DNA of 64,000 nt from Siphonodentalium dalli. Lineage: Eukaryota; Mollusca; Scaphopoda; Gadilida; Siphonodentaliidae. A program made the position numbers and the translations under genes. The notes under the pieces are model-generated. The model worked only from the letters and a program-made list of their open reading frames with translations. It was not told the origin of the DNA and made no database searches. The DNA lies in the NCBI GenBank assembly GCA_032622095.1, contig CP136066.1, positions 109,542,014 to 109,606,013 of the forward strand, in the 5' to 3' direction. Of the stretch, positions 11,100 to 59,739 are shown piece after piece (within the stretch, counting starts at the first letter, position 1; each line of letters begins with the position of its first letter).

Positions 11100-13200
11100 T
11101 GCATGCTCATCCAATATGTGGAACATATCAGTATGTTGGAGTTTTATATAATATATGATTCTTTGTTAATACCAAAGTCAATTTTTTAAACATAAACTTA
11201 TTTATGCATAATATTGTCTTTTTTTATTTTCCTTCACATTGGTCATTAGCATATTTTCAACCTGCAAGACCAATAAAGCGTCACAATGTTCATCGTTAAA
11301 ATTAAAACAAGACTTTACGTCTGTGGAGTGATCATGACACTGCCTGATATATCTTATCACATCTGACAGCTGTCCATGTATCCATGGCAAAGCAAAAATA
11401 TCTATGATGGCAGTCTGGTAGAAAATGTCCCAGTGGAGTATGTTATCCTCTGCAAAAATATTTATGTTGATACATGTTTATTAGCAGCTTTAAATAAATG
11501 ATTTTTACAGCACTTCATCCTATTACAAGACAATAATAGGATGGTGGGCTGTTAATCATTCTGAAGGGTCACTACATGTACTTAAATAGAACCATTATGC
11601 CCGAGAAACTCATATTATTATTATTACCAGTTTCCACCCGTGTACCTTGACCCAAATACAGGAGGGGGAGGCATGAATAAAGAGGAAAATAATAATTTTT
11701 CAATTGAATAACATACATACAAACAGCTGAACAATATAATGTTCTAAGTGTACTCTTCCCAAATTTACATGTACCCAGGATAAAACAATGAAAAACAGCA
11801 ATAAAATGTGAGCACTTTTTGTTGTGAAAAAATATATATATATCAAATTTGTAATTGAAATTCTTACAAAACAATTGTTCCAAAACCTAAAATGATAAAA
11901 ATCATGTAGCTTTTGATTTATTATATGCCTGCCAACCATCTTCATTGGGTAGAAAATCTCTGAATAATTCCTTTCACAACAGCACAAGCAAGACTTCTTG
12001 AAACTTTACAAAGTAATTAGCAATAAATGATGTGCAAACAAAATACAGGATGTTGCTTGATGGACATGTTATCCAACATAAAAACTTGTCAAATTCCAAG
12101 ACAGCCATGCAGCCACCGGGATCACAATTTTTATAAAGTTGGATACTTTGGTATATTATTGTAAAACATATGGTTGCAGTTCCAGAGGTTTGATGATATT
12201 CTTGCAGAGGTTTGTCAAAAATATGCCCAAAAAAAAAAAAAAATTATGAGAAATTTTAGGGCACACTCCCATGCAGCTGCAAAAAATTAGCTTTGTTCTG
12301 CAGGCCCACAATGCAAGTCAAAACAGTTATCAACAAATTAGCTTTGTTGTTCTGCAGGCCCAAAATGAAAGTCAAAACGGTTATCCATAAAACCCAGATG
12401 ATTCCCATAAGAAATGAAGAAAATTCAACTGGATAAAACCTAATTACTTGCATGCAAAAAGTACTGAAAATAGAAACATTCTGTGCTGGATATCACACTT
12501 GTACACATTGATGCCCATTTTACACTCTGTCAACTTAATTTTTCATATTGGTTGTGGCTCCGTTTAAGGGCCATAGATATAGCCCTGGGACTTAAATCTG
12601 CAGCGTGATGTCATTCCCCATAAGTTGAAGATGTTCGATACAAATAAACAGTTCAATTATTATAACGCGATATTCTCAATGTATGAAGAACTTGGATAAA
12701 CATTTAATTTGATCTCTTTATATCCAATTTATTCGAGTGGATTATTGAATTCATAGCATAAGCCTTACCCCAACCTGCTTATTCAATTATATGGAGTATG
12801 ATTATGTACTGAAATAAAATTTCAAATTTAAATGACAGCGTCCCACCATTGCAACCACATTGAAACTATAGAGAAGTCAAAGCGATAAGTGTATGGTGAC
12901 ATCACAGCATAGATTTAAATCCGATGGCTATATTTTACAGCAACGCAGATGGAGAGTTTCAGATATGCCTGATTTTGATTACAACGCTTGTATTAATGTA
13001 ATGAAAAGATTCAGAGGCGAAAAGTAGGAAGATGGTTGACGACATGTTTCTTGACAAAAAAATCTGTAGTATAATTAAATTAATATATGAACAGTGTTAT
13101 ATAAATTCTGACCTAATGGTAATTCTATGTTATCTACATAAACTGGTTTAGTGAGATGAAATTTAACCCCTTCTTTACCAGGTCAAGCACATCCTGGATT
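11100..13200. other. Gene-free stretch with a ~65-bp tandem duplication
   Basis: No gene recognised. AGCTTTGTT..TTCTGCAGGCCCA(C/A)AATG..AGTCAAAAC.GTTATC occurs twice at 12289-12388. A 100-codon minus frame near 11572-11883 is AT-rich and matches nothing I know. Confidence 0.5.
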
Positions 13201-13206
13201 TACCTA

Positions 13207-13337
13207 CAGTAATGCCCTAAATAATCGACTCCAACAGAGCTTTCCGATGAATGGCAACAAGCCATAATTCTAACTAAATCCTGAAAAGTTACCCATAATT
13301 CTGCTGTGGTTAAGGAGTCGATTATTTAGGGCATTAG
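13207..13337. mobile_element. Palindromic TA-flanked MITE, copy 2 (shortened)
   Basis: Both ends present (CAGTAATGCCC..GGGCATTAG) but most of the left arm is deleted. It sits inside a diverged TTAACCCCTTCTTTACC repeat that begins near 13168. Confidence 0.8.
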
Positions 13338-14039
13338 TATATTTTAGTTATATTCAACTAATATCTGTGAATCTGGATATCTCCGTTTTGTGTATTTTGA
13401 TAAAGAGGCACAACCCATAGACAAAACACAACACACATCTTAATCAAGAACCTTTTATTGAATGGGTTGTGGATTGCTCAAGGATATATTTCATGAGAGC
13501 TTCATCCACAATGAGTTCGATAAAAGATTATGATGAAAGTTGTGTTGTATTTAAGTTCATTTTCCCTGAACACCCCTACAATGAATAACAGACCATTCCA
13601 ATATATACTTTTATAACTCAATCATTGTTGATGGATAGCTCTCAGTGACGTATAACAATGTCAACTGTGCGATATGCAAAACAACACAGTTCCCATATCA
13701 AAGTACCTTTTATTCGATATACTGTTGACTGAATTGGAAGATAAATTGGATTGATTTGTCCTGGCGGACTCATCAATATACCTCTCAGAAACCCACATTG
13801 TGTTGATAACCTATATATATTCAGGGTTCCACGATATTTTTTTATGAAAGCCTACATGTAATTTACTTTTTATATAGATTCTAGTGTATAAAATAACATG
13901 TTTGGAACAAGAATTGCTACCTGAAAGACGCTATTTTGTTTTATTTTGAATTTTCTATGCATTTATTTCATATGGTTTTCAGGACACAAAAAACTATTCC
14001 ATTAACTTTTCAACAGCAAATTGATATTCGTTGGTAGAT

Positions 14040-14275
14040 CACTGCAGCTTCCTGAAATTTTGCGAAAACCCTGAGCCAATTATATATGTGAGTCTCCCAT
14101 AGGGAGCCTCGCATATATAAGAGAATACATTGGCCTAACAATATTTATCTTGACCGTGTAAGCCAGTGCATTCTCTTATATAGACGAGGCTCCCTTTGGG
14201 AGACTTGCATTTACAAGAGAATATCTGGCACAGGATATTTAATGCTGCACCAGTGCAGCTCCAGTCATGAAAGGG
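14040..14275. mobile_element. CCCTTT-ended double-palindrome element, copy 3
   Basis: Hairpins of GAGTCTCCCATAGGGAGCCTC and GAGGCTCCCTTTGGGAGACT type joined by GGCCTAACAATATTTATC. The right end CATGAAAGGG plus TTAA is intact; the left end is eroded, so its start is approximate. Confidence 0.72.
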
Positions 14276-14416
14276 TTAAATTAAATTTGTTATGTTGTTG
14301 TTGTAACTGGAGGTCAGGAACCCTGAAAACATCTTTAAAGTCTGTATTTAAGAATGTATTTATCAATCTGTTTTGAACCTTGAATTGTGAAAAAAGCAAC
14401 AAATTACTAGGTTTAA

Positions 14417-14668
14417 CCCTTTCTTTACTAAATTGATTCTCCCATTCAGTTATACAATTGTACATTGGAATTGTCTACTATTCATCTGGAGAGGTGTTCA
14501 GGAGATATAAGCAGACGACGGACAAACAGAAATATAGTACAAGTGTAGAACAATTTCTATTCATTGGAGAGAAATATTGTCAGATAATAAGTTCATCAAT
14601 CGGCTATGGCCATTTGTTGAACTTGTTACCTGAACATTTCCTAAGGGAACTACTCGTCAATGAAAGGG
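14417..14668. mobile_element. 252-bp TTAA-flanked MITE of a second CCCTTT family
   Basis: TTAA at 14413-14416 and 14669-14672, ends CCCTTTCTTTAC and TCAATGAAAGGG. The inside (CTATTCATCTGGAGAGGTGT, TTGTTGAACTTGTTACCTGA) matches a copy near 24140-24680 and a fragment at 59475-59566. No coding potential beyond a short incidental frame. Confidence 0.78.
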
Positions 14669-14703
14669 TTAATTTGATGTTTGAAGATTAAATACTACCT
14701 TAA

Positions 14704-15082
14704 CACTTTTATGATGGGAGCTATGCTGATGCAGCATTAATGATCCTGTGCCAGTGCATTCTCTTATAGATGCGAGTCTCACATACAGTAATGCCCTAAA
14801 TAATTGACTCCTTAACCACAGCAGAATTATGGGTAACTTTTCAGTATTTACTGAGAGCTTTCTGATGAATGGCAACAAGCCATATTTCCGGCTAAATCCT
14901 GAAAAGTTACACATAATTCTGCTGTGGTTAAGGAGCACTGGCTTACAAGGTCATGGTAAATATTGTTAGGCTAATGTATTCTCTTATATATGTGAGGCTT
15001 CCTACGGGAGACTCGCATATATAAGCGAATGCATTGGCACAGGGTTTTCGCAAAATTTCAGGAAGCTCCAGTCATGGAAAGA
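14704..15082. mobile_element. CCCTTT-type double-palindrome element, copy 4, split by a MITE
   Basis: The left part (to 14785) and right part (from 14937) together form the usual hairpin element; the palindromic TA-flanked MITE sits between them. Degenerate TTAA at both ends. Confidence 0.75.
14786..14936. mobile_element. Palindromic TA-flanked MITE, copy 3 (nested, truncated)
   Basis: Starts CAGTAATGCCCTAAATAATT and runs to CTGTGGTTAAGGAG, lacking the last ~25 bases. Inserted in the element at 14704-15082. Confidence 0.8.
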
Positions 15083-15481
15083 TTAATGTAAGCATGTCAC
15101 AAACACAGCCTGTTTAAAATCTACATTAAAATACAACTAAATAATTCCTAGCCCACTTTGTGAGCGATAAAACTAATGTTACTACATTAATTCATTACAC
15201 GACCTACTTGTATAAAGGCACTAATTCTTGTCATTGAGATCTGTTTGCTTAGAGAAAAAAAATTATAAGCTGTATCGCGTTCAGCCATTTTCGTTTCAGT
15301 GTTGATATGTAGTCCTCAATGGACGCATTCAGGATAAGGCAATAAAAATAAGTTACTAGATTATCTTCAGAATTCGGTGAATCCAAGATGCAGACAGATG
15401 AATTTAGTTTCTCAACTTATATTTCATAAATATTGCCAAAGAAAAAGACATGTCATTGTGGTTTCTCCACTAACTCTATTT

Positions 15482-15487
15482 TTTATT
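15482..15487 (-). promoter_or_regulatory. Candidate SQOR polyadenylation signal
   Basis: AATAAA on the minus strand, about 25 bases past the SQOR stop. Very close to the stop, so a more distal signal may be used instead. Confidence 0.4.
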
Positions 15488-15511
15488 ATTATGGCCTCAA
15501 CATGAGATTTA

Positions 15512-52916
<37,405 letters not shown>

Positions 52917-52971
52917 GGTTAATGTCGTAAGTACATTGACCTGGTGGTAGTTAAAAACACTCAATATATCT

Positions 52972-53360
52972 CACGCTGTGTGTGAAAAGAATTCTCTGTG
53001 AAAATGGAAAAATAGCTATTTAGCACCGACTTTGTTGAGTACAAATTGCTGACTGGTACTTTTTCTGCACTTCCGGGTTGCGATCGATTCTATTTGGGAC
53101 ACACTATAAAGTGTATGCCGAGGCCGAGGCCGGCTCCAAATAAAAGGTGTAATCGGGGGTTTTGTGGCGTTTGCTCTGTTGTTTCTCAATGGATATTAAT
53201 GAAATTTGGTGTATATGTCCGGACTGGGACATGGAATAGAATGACGTTTGAATTGTTTTTAAATTCACAAATTTGTTGATTTTATTCAACTTTTTCGTTC
53301 TGAAACACACTATAAAGTGTATACGGCCGGCTCCAATTAAAAGGTGTAAGCGGCTTATGT
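52972..53360 (-). promoter_or_regulatory. SQOR upstream region with ETS/GABP-like site and duplicated ACACTATAAAGTGT
   Basis: The first ~440 bases upstream of the SQOR ATG. At 53069-53078 the minus strand reads CCCGGAAGTG, an ETS/GABP (NRF-2) type core often present in promoters of nuclear genes for mitochondrial proteins. The palindrome ACACTATAAAGTGT occurs at 53101-53114 and 53307-53320, each followed by a GGCCGGCTCCAA(A/T)TAAAAGGTGTAA-like stretch, so part of the region is a ~206-bp tandem duplication. No start site can be fixed from sequence alone. Confidence 0.4.
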
Positions 53361-53562
53361 GCTTAGCGATATAGGTAATCGGATTAACTCTAGACTATTT
53401 GTCTTGACGACTCTAGGCTATTAGTCATGAAGTTTTGTATCACTTGAGCATTTTGGGGAAATAATAATTTAGAAAGTAAAATTCATGATAAAATAAATTT
53501 TAAAATTGGCAAAATAATAATTTAAACACTTTTATTTTATTTTAAACGATAACTTTATTTAA

Positions 53563-54056
53563 TCATAATACATATATAATAAATACATAAAATATAAATT
53601 CATTTTTCTCCAAACATTCTACAAGATGGCCCCTAAGTTTCTTATTGTCAAAATATTTCATCCCCATTTTACCAGTGATACAAAATTCTACTAAAAACGC
53701 TATTGCAAATAAGCCACAATCAACGGAATTGGTTTGCTGTTGCACTTGGGGGACATGAATTGTCGTATTGAAATACAATTGTCCAAGTTGTATCTCCAAA
53801 GATGCAGACAACTTGTCTGCGAATAGACTGTCCAAAAGGTGTACACTATTGTTGTTGTCCATCACAGAAAGCACCCAGTGTGGATTTGCGCAGAAGGCTT
53901 CTTAGCAGGATCGAATTGTGAGACATATTGCCAGGATTTGTTTGTTTCGTCGTAGTAGGGTGTCAGCTCTGTTTGCTGCAAGCCGTTTATTTGATATTGG
54001 CCTTTGATTCTTTCAACTGATCCATTTATACATGAATTCCAGCGTGACGGAATCAC
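53563..54056 (-). pseudogene. Frameshifted Ulp1/C48-type peptidase domain fragment (transposon-derived)
   Basis: Two overlapping minus-strand frames together read as one domain. The upstream frame runs from VIPSRWNSCINGSVERIKG to DPAKKPSAQ; after a one-base frameshift near 53880 the second frame continues with HWVLSVMDNNNSVHLLDSLF and QQQTNSVDCGLFAIAFLVEF. The His (HW), Asp (LLDS), Gln and Cys (DCG) pattern is that of SUMO-protease-like C48 peptidases. The domain lacks a full-length host protein around it and lies about 650 bp upstream of SQOR in the same orientation. Such C48 domains are common in DNA-transposon proteins of invertebrates, so I read it as a decayed transposon copy. Which superfamily it came from cannot be told. 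Confidence 0.72.
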
Positions 54057-54446
54057 CCAATTTTACGGAATTTCACTTTTCTGTGGCCTATAAAATCTAA
54101 AATTATGACCAGTAGGGTACCGCTTAAAATAAAAAACTTTGTACATACTATACAAAGTTGTTTGATTATATACAACTATATGTGTATTTAAGTATCATCT
54201 CACTCTGGGTCAAATTGTGTCCGTGACGGAATCACCAAAAAAGTGCCATCAATATGAGGGTAGGTCCGTACTATTGAAGAACCCTGCTCATTCAGCCAAG
54301 CTGACCTGGAAAAAGTTCCCAATTAGTAAAGTAGAGACATTATACTTGCGGAAAAAAGCCGCATTGTCACACACTTATGTGTATATTACTAGTTAACTCG
54401 GTTTGTTCGCCGTGACGGAATCACACAACGGGCGTGACGGAATCAC
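54043..54446. repeat. Four copies of CGTGACGGAATCAC upstream of the C48 fragment
   Basis: The 14-mer occurs at 54043, 54222, 54411 and 54433, all in the same orientation. The first copy lies inside the C48 reading frame (read as VIPSR on the minus strand). CGTGA and TCAC(G) form a small inverted repeat around CGGAA, so a protein-binding site is conceivable. Confidence 0.5.
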
Positions 54447-55272
54447 CGTGCGATTTTTTTAGGTATAGTTTTTTGTGTAACAAATGCGGACATTGTCATA
54501 AAAGCATAAAACTTGGCACATTTGTATATTAGGTCCCACGTATTATTTTCAGATATGGGGGCAATCACGAAAATACTTTCCATGGCAACGGTTGCTATGC
54601 GACTGTTTTTACCTTAGAAACGGGTTGTTGGTAGGGGTTAAACCGTCATTTTACTAAAATATAGAGGAGAATTGAACGTATTCTGAGAGGTGCCATCCAG
54701 CACCGAACATGAAATTGTATGTCGCATGTTTGTTTTATTCTGTGAATTTAAAGGGATAGTACTCAGATGACCGGTGGTACGTCGATCGCAAGTTGCAAAA
54801 CAGAGTTCAGTCCCCTCGCCACGCGATGTCCTCCGACTGCGTGACTTTAAGCACTGTCTGATTTGTTTACCTCCGGGTTGGGGAAAACCCATAAATTGTA
54901 ACTTCCGCATTTGTTACTTCCCAATTTAACGACGTTTGTTGTGAGAAATTTGCACCACAAAGACAGCATATATTGCAGAAATTATACTAGCAACGCTTAT
55001 GTGATATGGAAATGCGACATTCCACGGTCAGTGTCCGTTTAATCGTACCGGTACTCAAGTAATCCTAGACAGTTGACAGCAGCCAGCAGGTTAAATTTGG
55101 AATGATCTGGAATGGAAGACGAGTCACAAACAAGTTTCCATTATTGGCATGAACTGATGGATGAATACGTTGCAGTATATCGGCTGATGTCAACCCCATG
55201 CAGACTTGGAAGGTTGCGTAAGTTTGTGTCTTAATTGTATGGGAAAGGGAGCCCAAATTCACATTTAAATAT

Positions 55273-55601
55273 CAGGTCTGGGTGAACACCAATTGATCGA
55301 AATCCAATAAAACATGGCTGACACTGACATGCCGAGTCAGTCACTGTCAGTAGCCGAGAGGTGCTTTCTCCAATTCTTGAATATTTAAATGGTGTTTGTT
55401 TGAAGATTTTTAAACGTTTATTTATATTCTCATTCTCTCAAAAGAAATCCAAATGTTTTTAAGTAGTTACCAAGTTGAACGATATCATGGAACAGTTTAG
55501 TGTGACTCCCCTTATCTCAGATGCATCTAGGTGGTGTAAGACCAGTCTATATTAGATCGATTAGTCTAAATAAAGATCTATTGGTGGTTCACCCAGACCT
55601 G
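55273..55601. mobile_element. hAT-like MITE with CAGGTCTGGGTGAAC ends, copy 1
   Basis: Begins CAGGTCTGGGTGAACACC and ends GGTGGTTCACCCAGACCTG. The inside (GTGACTCCCCTTATCTCAGA, ATTAGTCTAAATAAAGATC) is shared with copy 2. No clear target duplication. Confidence 0.7.
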
Positions 55602-55651
55602 CATGTTCATTAATAATCGCATTGAATGTACCGAAGCTCAACAATCATATG

Positions 55652-55916
55652 CAGGTCTCGGTGAACCACTGGTTGATCTGTATAAAACTGATCAGTCTAT
55701 CTTTATATTGAATATATTCACTAAATAATTATTCCGTGTCTTTCAACATAAATTATAATTATCTCTTTTTAAGTATTGGATGTAATATAATTACCAATAT
55801 AGAACAGTTCAGAGTGACTCGACTTATCCCCAATGCCTGCATATGATGAATGACCAATCGGTCTATTCTATAGCGATTAGTCTAATAAAGGTCGATCGTT
55901 GGTTCACCATGACCTG
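55652..55916. mobile_element. hAT-like MITE with CAGGTC..GTGAAC ends, copy 2
   Basis: Begins CAGGTCTCGGTGAACCACTG and ends TTGGTTCACCATGACCTG. The flanking octamers ATCATATG and TTCATTTG agree at six of eight positions, compatible with an old 8-bp duplication. Confidence 0.65.
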
Positions 55917-55983
55917 TTCATTTGCACTTAAGTGCAAATTATTTAAACAGCGTAAATCATTTGCACATTCAAAGTGCTATTAA

Positions 55984-56489
55984 AGGCACGTGAGGCCTTA
56001 GTTGTCGAAAATATTGATATTTGTTCTAATCACCGTAAACAGAAAAACATTAAAACGCATACAGTTTCGTTCATATATACCATGACCATCACGTAAACAG
56101 CATGTTATCATAAAGACCTACAATATTTTACCTAAGCAAGAGCCTGATTGTGTTACAGAAGACAGCACAATATTAATGCAACTCTTGAACTGGCTAATCA
56201 CCCACACAAATGGCATAAACGCTCTTTATTAGTTCCATATCAGGAATTCACCAACAAAGAACGCTCTTTATGTTTACCATCATAATATAAACAAACACCA
56301 GAAAAGTAACTTTTTATGCTTTTGTTTACATAACAATGGTCAAACATTTGACAATAACATACTGTTTATGCGATATTTCTTATTTGTATATGGACAAAGT
56401 CTACATTTTGATGTTCTTTATTTTTGTGGCGGTTTTCGAAGGGTGGAAATATTTTCACAGGATACCCACCGCCAAGGCCAACCATACCT
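55984..56489 (+). mobile_element. 506-bp TTAA-flanked element, copy 3
   Basis: AGGCACGTGAGGCC to CCATACCT, with TTAA at 55980-55983 and 56490-56493. It matches copy 1 base for base over long stretches, with a small insertion near 56175. Confidence 0.9.
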
Positions 56490-56493
56490 TTAA

Positions 56494-58005
56494 ATTATCT
56501 GTATCTGGAATATGTACCATACATGAAAGGTGTTCATAGACCCAATCATTTAATTATGCTCTATGTAAAAAAAACATTTATTTGAGCTCAATTAAGCGCA
56601 CATCATTTGCGCTTAAGTGTAAATAAGACATGAGACTATCATACATGTATTTAATAATATATACTAGTCCACCTATTTGTAATTCCTTTCTCAGAGTCTA
56701 ATTCACTCTTTTTTTATTTCTAGACAATCTGATTTATGCTCAAGCTCAAATAGATGAATTTTACTTTTAAAAGAGCAAATAAATTAATTCGCTTAAGGCA
56801 CTTTAAGAGCAAATCAAATCTGTCAGATTATCACTTGGCCTTACATATGGGTGTCTTTTGTTTTGTTATATCTCCTCCCAAAATATGCATTACCCCAACC
56901 AATCATAAGAACTGCTGAACATATGCAGTTAACAGGGATGGGTATATATCCTGTGTACCTGTTAGGAAATTGTGGACTACAAGTGGAACAATTTTCCTCT
57001 ACCAACATTGGTATATCCCACCCACATAATATTTTTCCACTTATTTTACCCTCACAATCACATATTTTGCTTTATATAGTGATGATATGGCAAGAAATTA
57101 ACTATATCTGAGAAAAATTTGGTTGAGTCTGGGTTTGTGAGGGGGTGGACTCTGGGGAGATACCCAGGACTGAGAATCTTCTCCGCCGCCCATCTAGTAG
57201 CTGCATATGACCAAAACATCATCTATAGCTTATTTTGCTTTATATACTTCATCCGAGAAAAAGTTTATTAAGTTGGGGATTGGGGGAGATACCAAGTCCT
57301 GATTATCACTTATTTTGCTTTATATAGTCCAAAAATTCTCATATGTAGCTCAGGGAAGAATCCAGAGATAATTTGGGGACACCTGTTTCCAGCAGAGGAA
57401 AATACGGCTTCTACACCGAACCAACACAGATACAGACACATATATTATAAATAGGACATAATATTTCTGATTTAAAAATTCAACATGCAAATGAAGGCTG
57501 TATTGCAACTGCAGATTTTTTAATACAGCGCTTATTTTTGAATTGCCTTGAAAATTCAGGTTGATTCAATACTGTCCACTGGGAATTTGGGGTCATTTGG
57601 GCTTCTCAAGTTTGGGCACCCATACCTGTAACAGCTATCAAAACAGCCCTGGAAATTTCCCTGATGTAGCTTCTGCGTGAGTGGGGGGATTATAATCAGC
57701 CTGCTCATACTTGGGTAAGACCCATCCATCCAAACACCAACACAATCAACTCAATAAAGTTAATTTCTCACCATTTCATGACTATATAAAGCAATAATAA
57801 GCAATAAAATCATAAGTTTATATTTTCTCATATGTAGCTACTAGGTGGTAATTGGTTACTCGGGTCCTTTTATCTCCCCCCCCCCTCCCCATACCTGTTA
57901 GGAAATTATCGAGTACCGGTATATGAGACATAGGTTTGTCATGATATTTTAAGTTTAATATCTTTGTAGAAGTAAGATGTTCAACTATCAAGGTGAATTT
58001 CTTCG
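56494..58005. other. Intergenic stretch with low-copy repeat scraps
   Basis: TTAAG(C/T)GCAAAT units to about 56830. Then TTATTTTGCTTTATATAGT appears near 57060, 57228 and 57308, and ACCTGTTAGGAAATT at 56957 and 57893. No gene recognised. Confidence 0.45.
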
Positions 58006-58011
58006 GGTTAA

Positions 58012-58248
58012 CCCTTTCATGACTGCATCTTCTTGAAATTTTGTGAAAACCCTGTTCCAATGCATTCTCTTATATTTAAGAGAATTAATGCATTCTCTTA
58101 TATTTAAGAGAATTCATTGGCTTAACAATATTTACCTTGACCTTGTAAGCCAGTGCATTCTCTTATATATTCGAGGCTCCATATATAATAGAATGCACTG
58201 GCACAGGATCATTAATGCTGAACCAGCATGGCTCCAGTCATAAAAGGG
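58012..58248. mobile_element. CCCTTT-ended double-palindrome element, copy 9
   Basis: TTAA at 58008-58011, CCCTTTCATGACTGC to CAGTCATAAAAGGG. The first hairpin is duplicated in short form (ATTCTCTTATATTTAAGAGA twice). The right end abuts the satellite-related copy. Confidence 0.8.
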
Positions 58249-58990
58249 TTACGACCTGTAGCCCGTGCCAAAGGATTTAGTCATGCAAAGAGTAAAATCC
58301 AAGATGGCTGCTGGTGGCCATGTTTTTTGCCGAATGACCCCAAAATGACTCGTTCCCATCTACATGTCAATACCAACAGCTATGACAAATTTTATAATGA
58401 TCCAATTTTATAATGACCAAAGGTACGACCTGTAGCCCGTGCTAGAGGAAATTGTTGACGAGTCACACACAAACACACATGTGTGATTCGTCAACAATAC
58501 AGGCTACAGGTGCTACTTGTGGTCGGATCATTTTGAAATTTGACATAGCTGTTGATATCAACATTTAGACCAGAACCGTTCATTTTGGGGTCATTCTGAA
58601 GAAAAAAAACATGGCCGCCAGCGACCATCTTGGATTTCAATATTCAATCCATTAGCACGGGCTACAGGTCGTACTGTTCTTCTGATTATCATGAAATTTG
58701 TCACGGATGTTAACAATGACATGTAGATACGAACGAGTAACTTTGGGGTCATTCGGCCAAAAAAATGGCCACTGGCAGCCATCTTAGATTTTACTGTTTG
58801 CATGACTAAATTCTCTGGCACAGCCTACAGGTCGTAGCTTTGTTTGGGGTCATTCAGCTACATTAGTGGGGTCGGTCGGCCAAAAATCATGGCCGCTGGC
58901 AGCCATCTTGGATTTTACTCTTTGCATGACTAAATCCTTTGGCCAGGGTTACAGGTCGCATCTTTTGTCAGATCATTGTGAAATTTGTCA
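58249..58990. repeat. Head-to-head inverted copies of the satellite-related repeat
   Basis: TACGACCTGTAGCCCGTGC..CCAAGATGGCTGCTGGTGGC runs forward to 58445; after the dyad CACACATGTGTG the family continues in reverse to about 58990, with three monomer-like units (GGCCGCCAGCGACCATCTTG; GGCCACTGGCAGCCATCTTA; GGCCGCTGGCAGCCATCTTG). These monomers are more diverged than those of the 39.6-46.5 kb array. Confidence 0.85.
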
Positions 58991-59251
58991 TGGATGAGAT
59001 CGAGTCATTTTTTGGTTATTCGGCCAAAATCATGGCTGATGGTCAAAAACTCAAAATGGACAAAATGAATTTTTATTCCAAACCAATTGCAGCACATCTC
59101 ACACCATGTCATATGTCATCTTATATGATGCACATTCTTTATTCAATATTCCAATGATGTTATAGATATTCTTTTCTGAAAGAAAAGTATTTAAAAATGT
59201 ATGCCGTTTCATGTTAAACCAAAAATTAAATAAACTTTTCTTATATTTCAG

Positions 59252-59374
59252 ATCAGTTGTTCATGCACTTGTAGCCCAGTCCAAGCACAGAATATGAATA
59301 GAAGGAATGAAAGAACGATTGAGACCGATGGGTGTCAGCATGGTTTGAGGATTGCACCAGTAGAATATTGACAG
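59252..59374 (+). other. Exon-like stretch, unsupported by homology
   Basis: TTATATTTCAG precedes 123 bases ending ACAG|GTACAT. One frame is open for 39 codons (QNMNRRNERTIETDGCQHGL in it) before a stop near the end. A second acceptor/donor-like pair is at 60312-60361. Might be non-coding exons of a plus-strand transcript, or chance. Confidence 0.15.
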
Positions 59375-59474
59375 GTACATACATGTACATTAGAATTCTG
59401 AGAGCGGACATTTGAAACATTTTTTTTGTTATAACTGATGTAGTTTATATCTACATCTTAGCTTGTCAAAGGTT

Positions 59475-59566
59475 CTTTACTAAATACTCAGTGACAAGTA
59501 GTTCCCTTAGGATATTTTCTATCTGTTGGTGTATCCTGAATTCCCTCCAAATGAATAATAGACATA
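59475..59566. repeat. Fragment of the 14417-type MITE
   Basis: ACAAGTAGTTCCCTTAGGA and CCCTCCAAATGAATAATAGA are the reverse complement of parts of 14417-14668; broken by the MITE that follows. Confidence 0.65.
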
Positions 59567-59733
59567 CAGTAATGCCCTCAGTAATCGACCTCTTAACCAA
59601 AGCAGAATTATGGGTAACTTTTCAGGATTTAGTCGGAAATATGGCTCTCGGGAGAGCTTTCCGATGAATGGCAACAAGACATATTTCCGACTAAATCCTG
59701 AAAAGTTACCCATAATTCTGCTTTGGTTAAGAA
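59567..59733. mobile_element. Palindromic TA-flanked MITE, copy 8 (right end lost)
   Basis: CAGTAATGCCCTCAGTAATC to CTGCTTTGGTTAAGAAG; the last ~25 bases are missing. Confidence 0.82.
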
Positions 59734-59739
59734 GTTAAA

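Noticed and set aside
52917..52964. Longer SQOR N-terminus beginning at 52964
   Set aside because: The first codon there is TTG; the first ATG in frame is at 52916 and gives a normal length.
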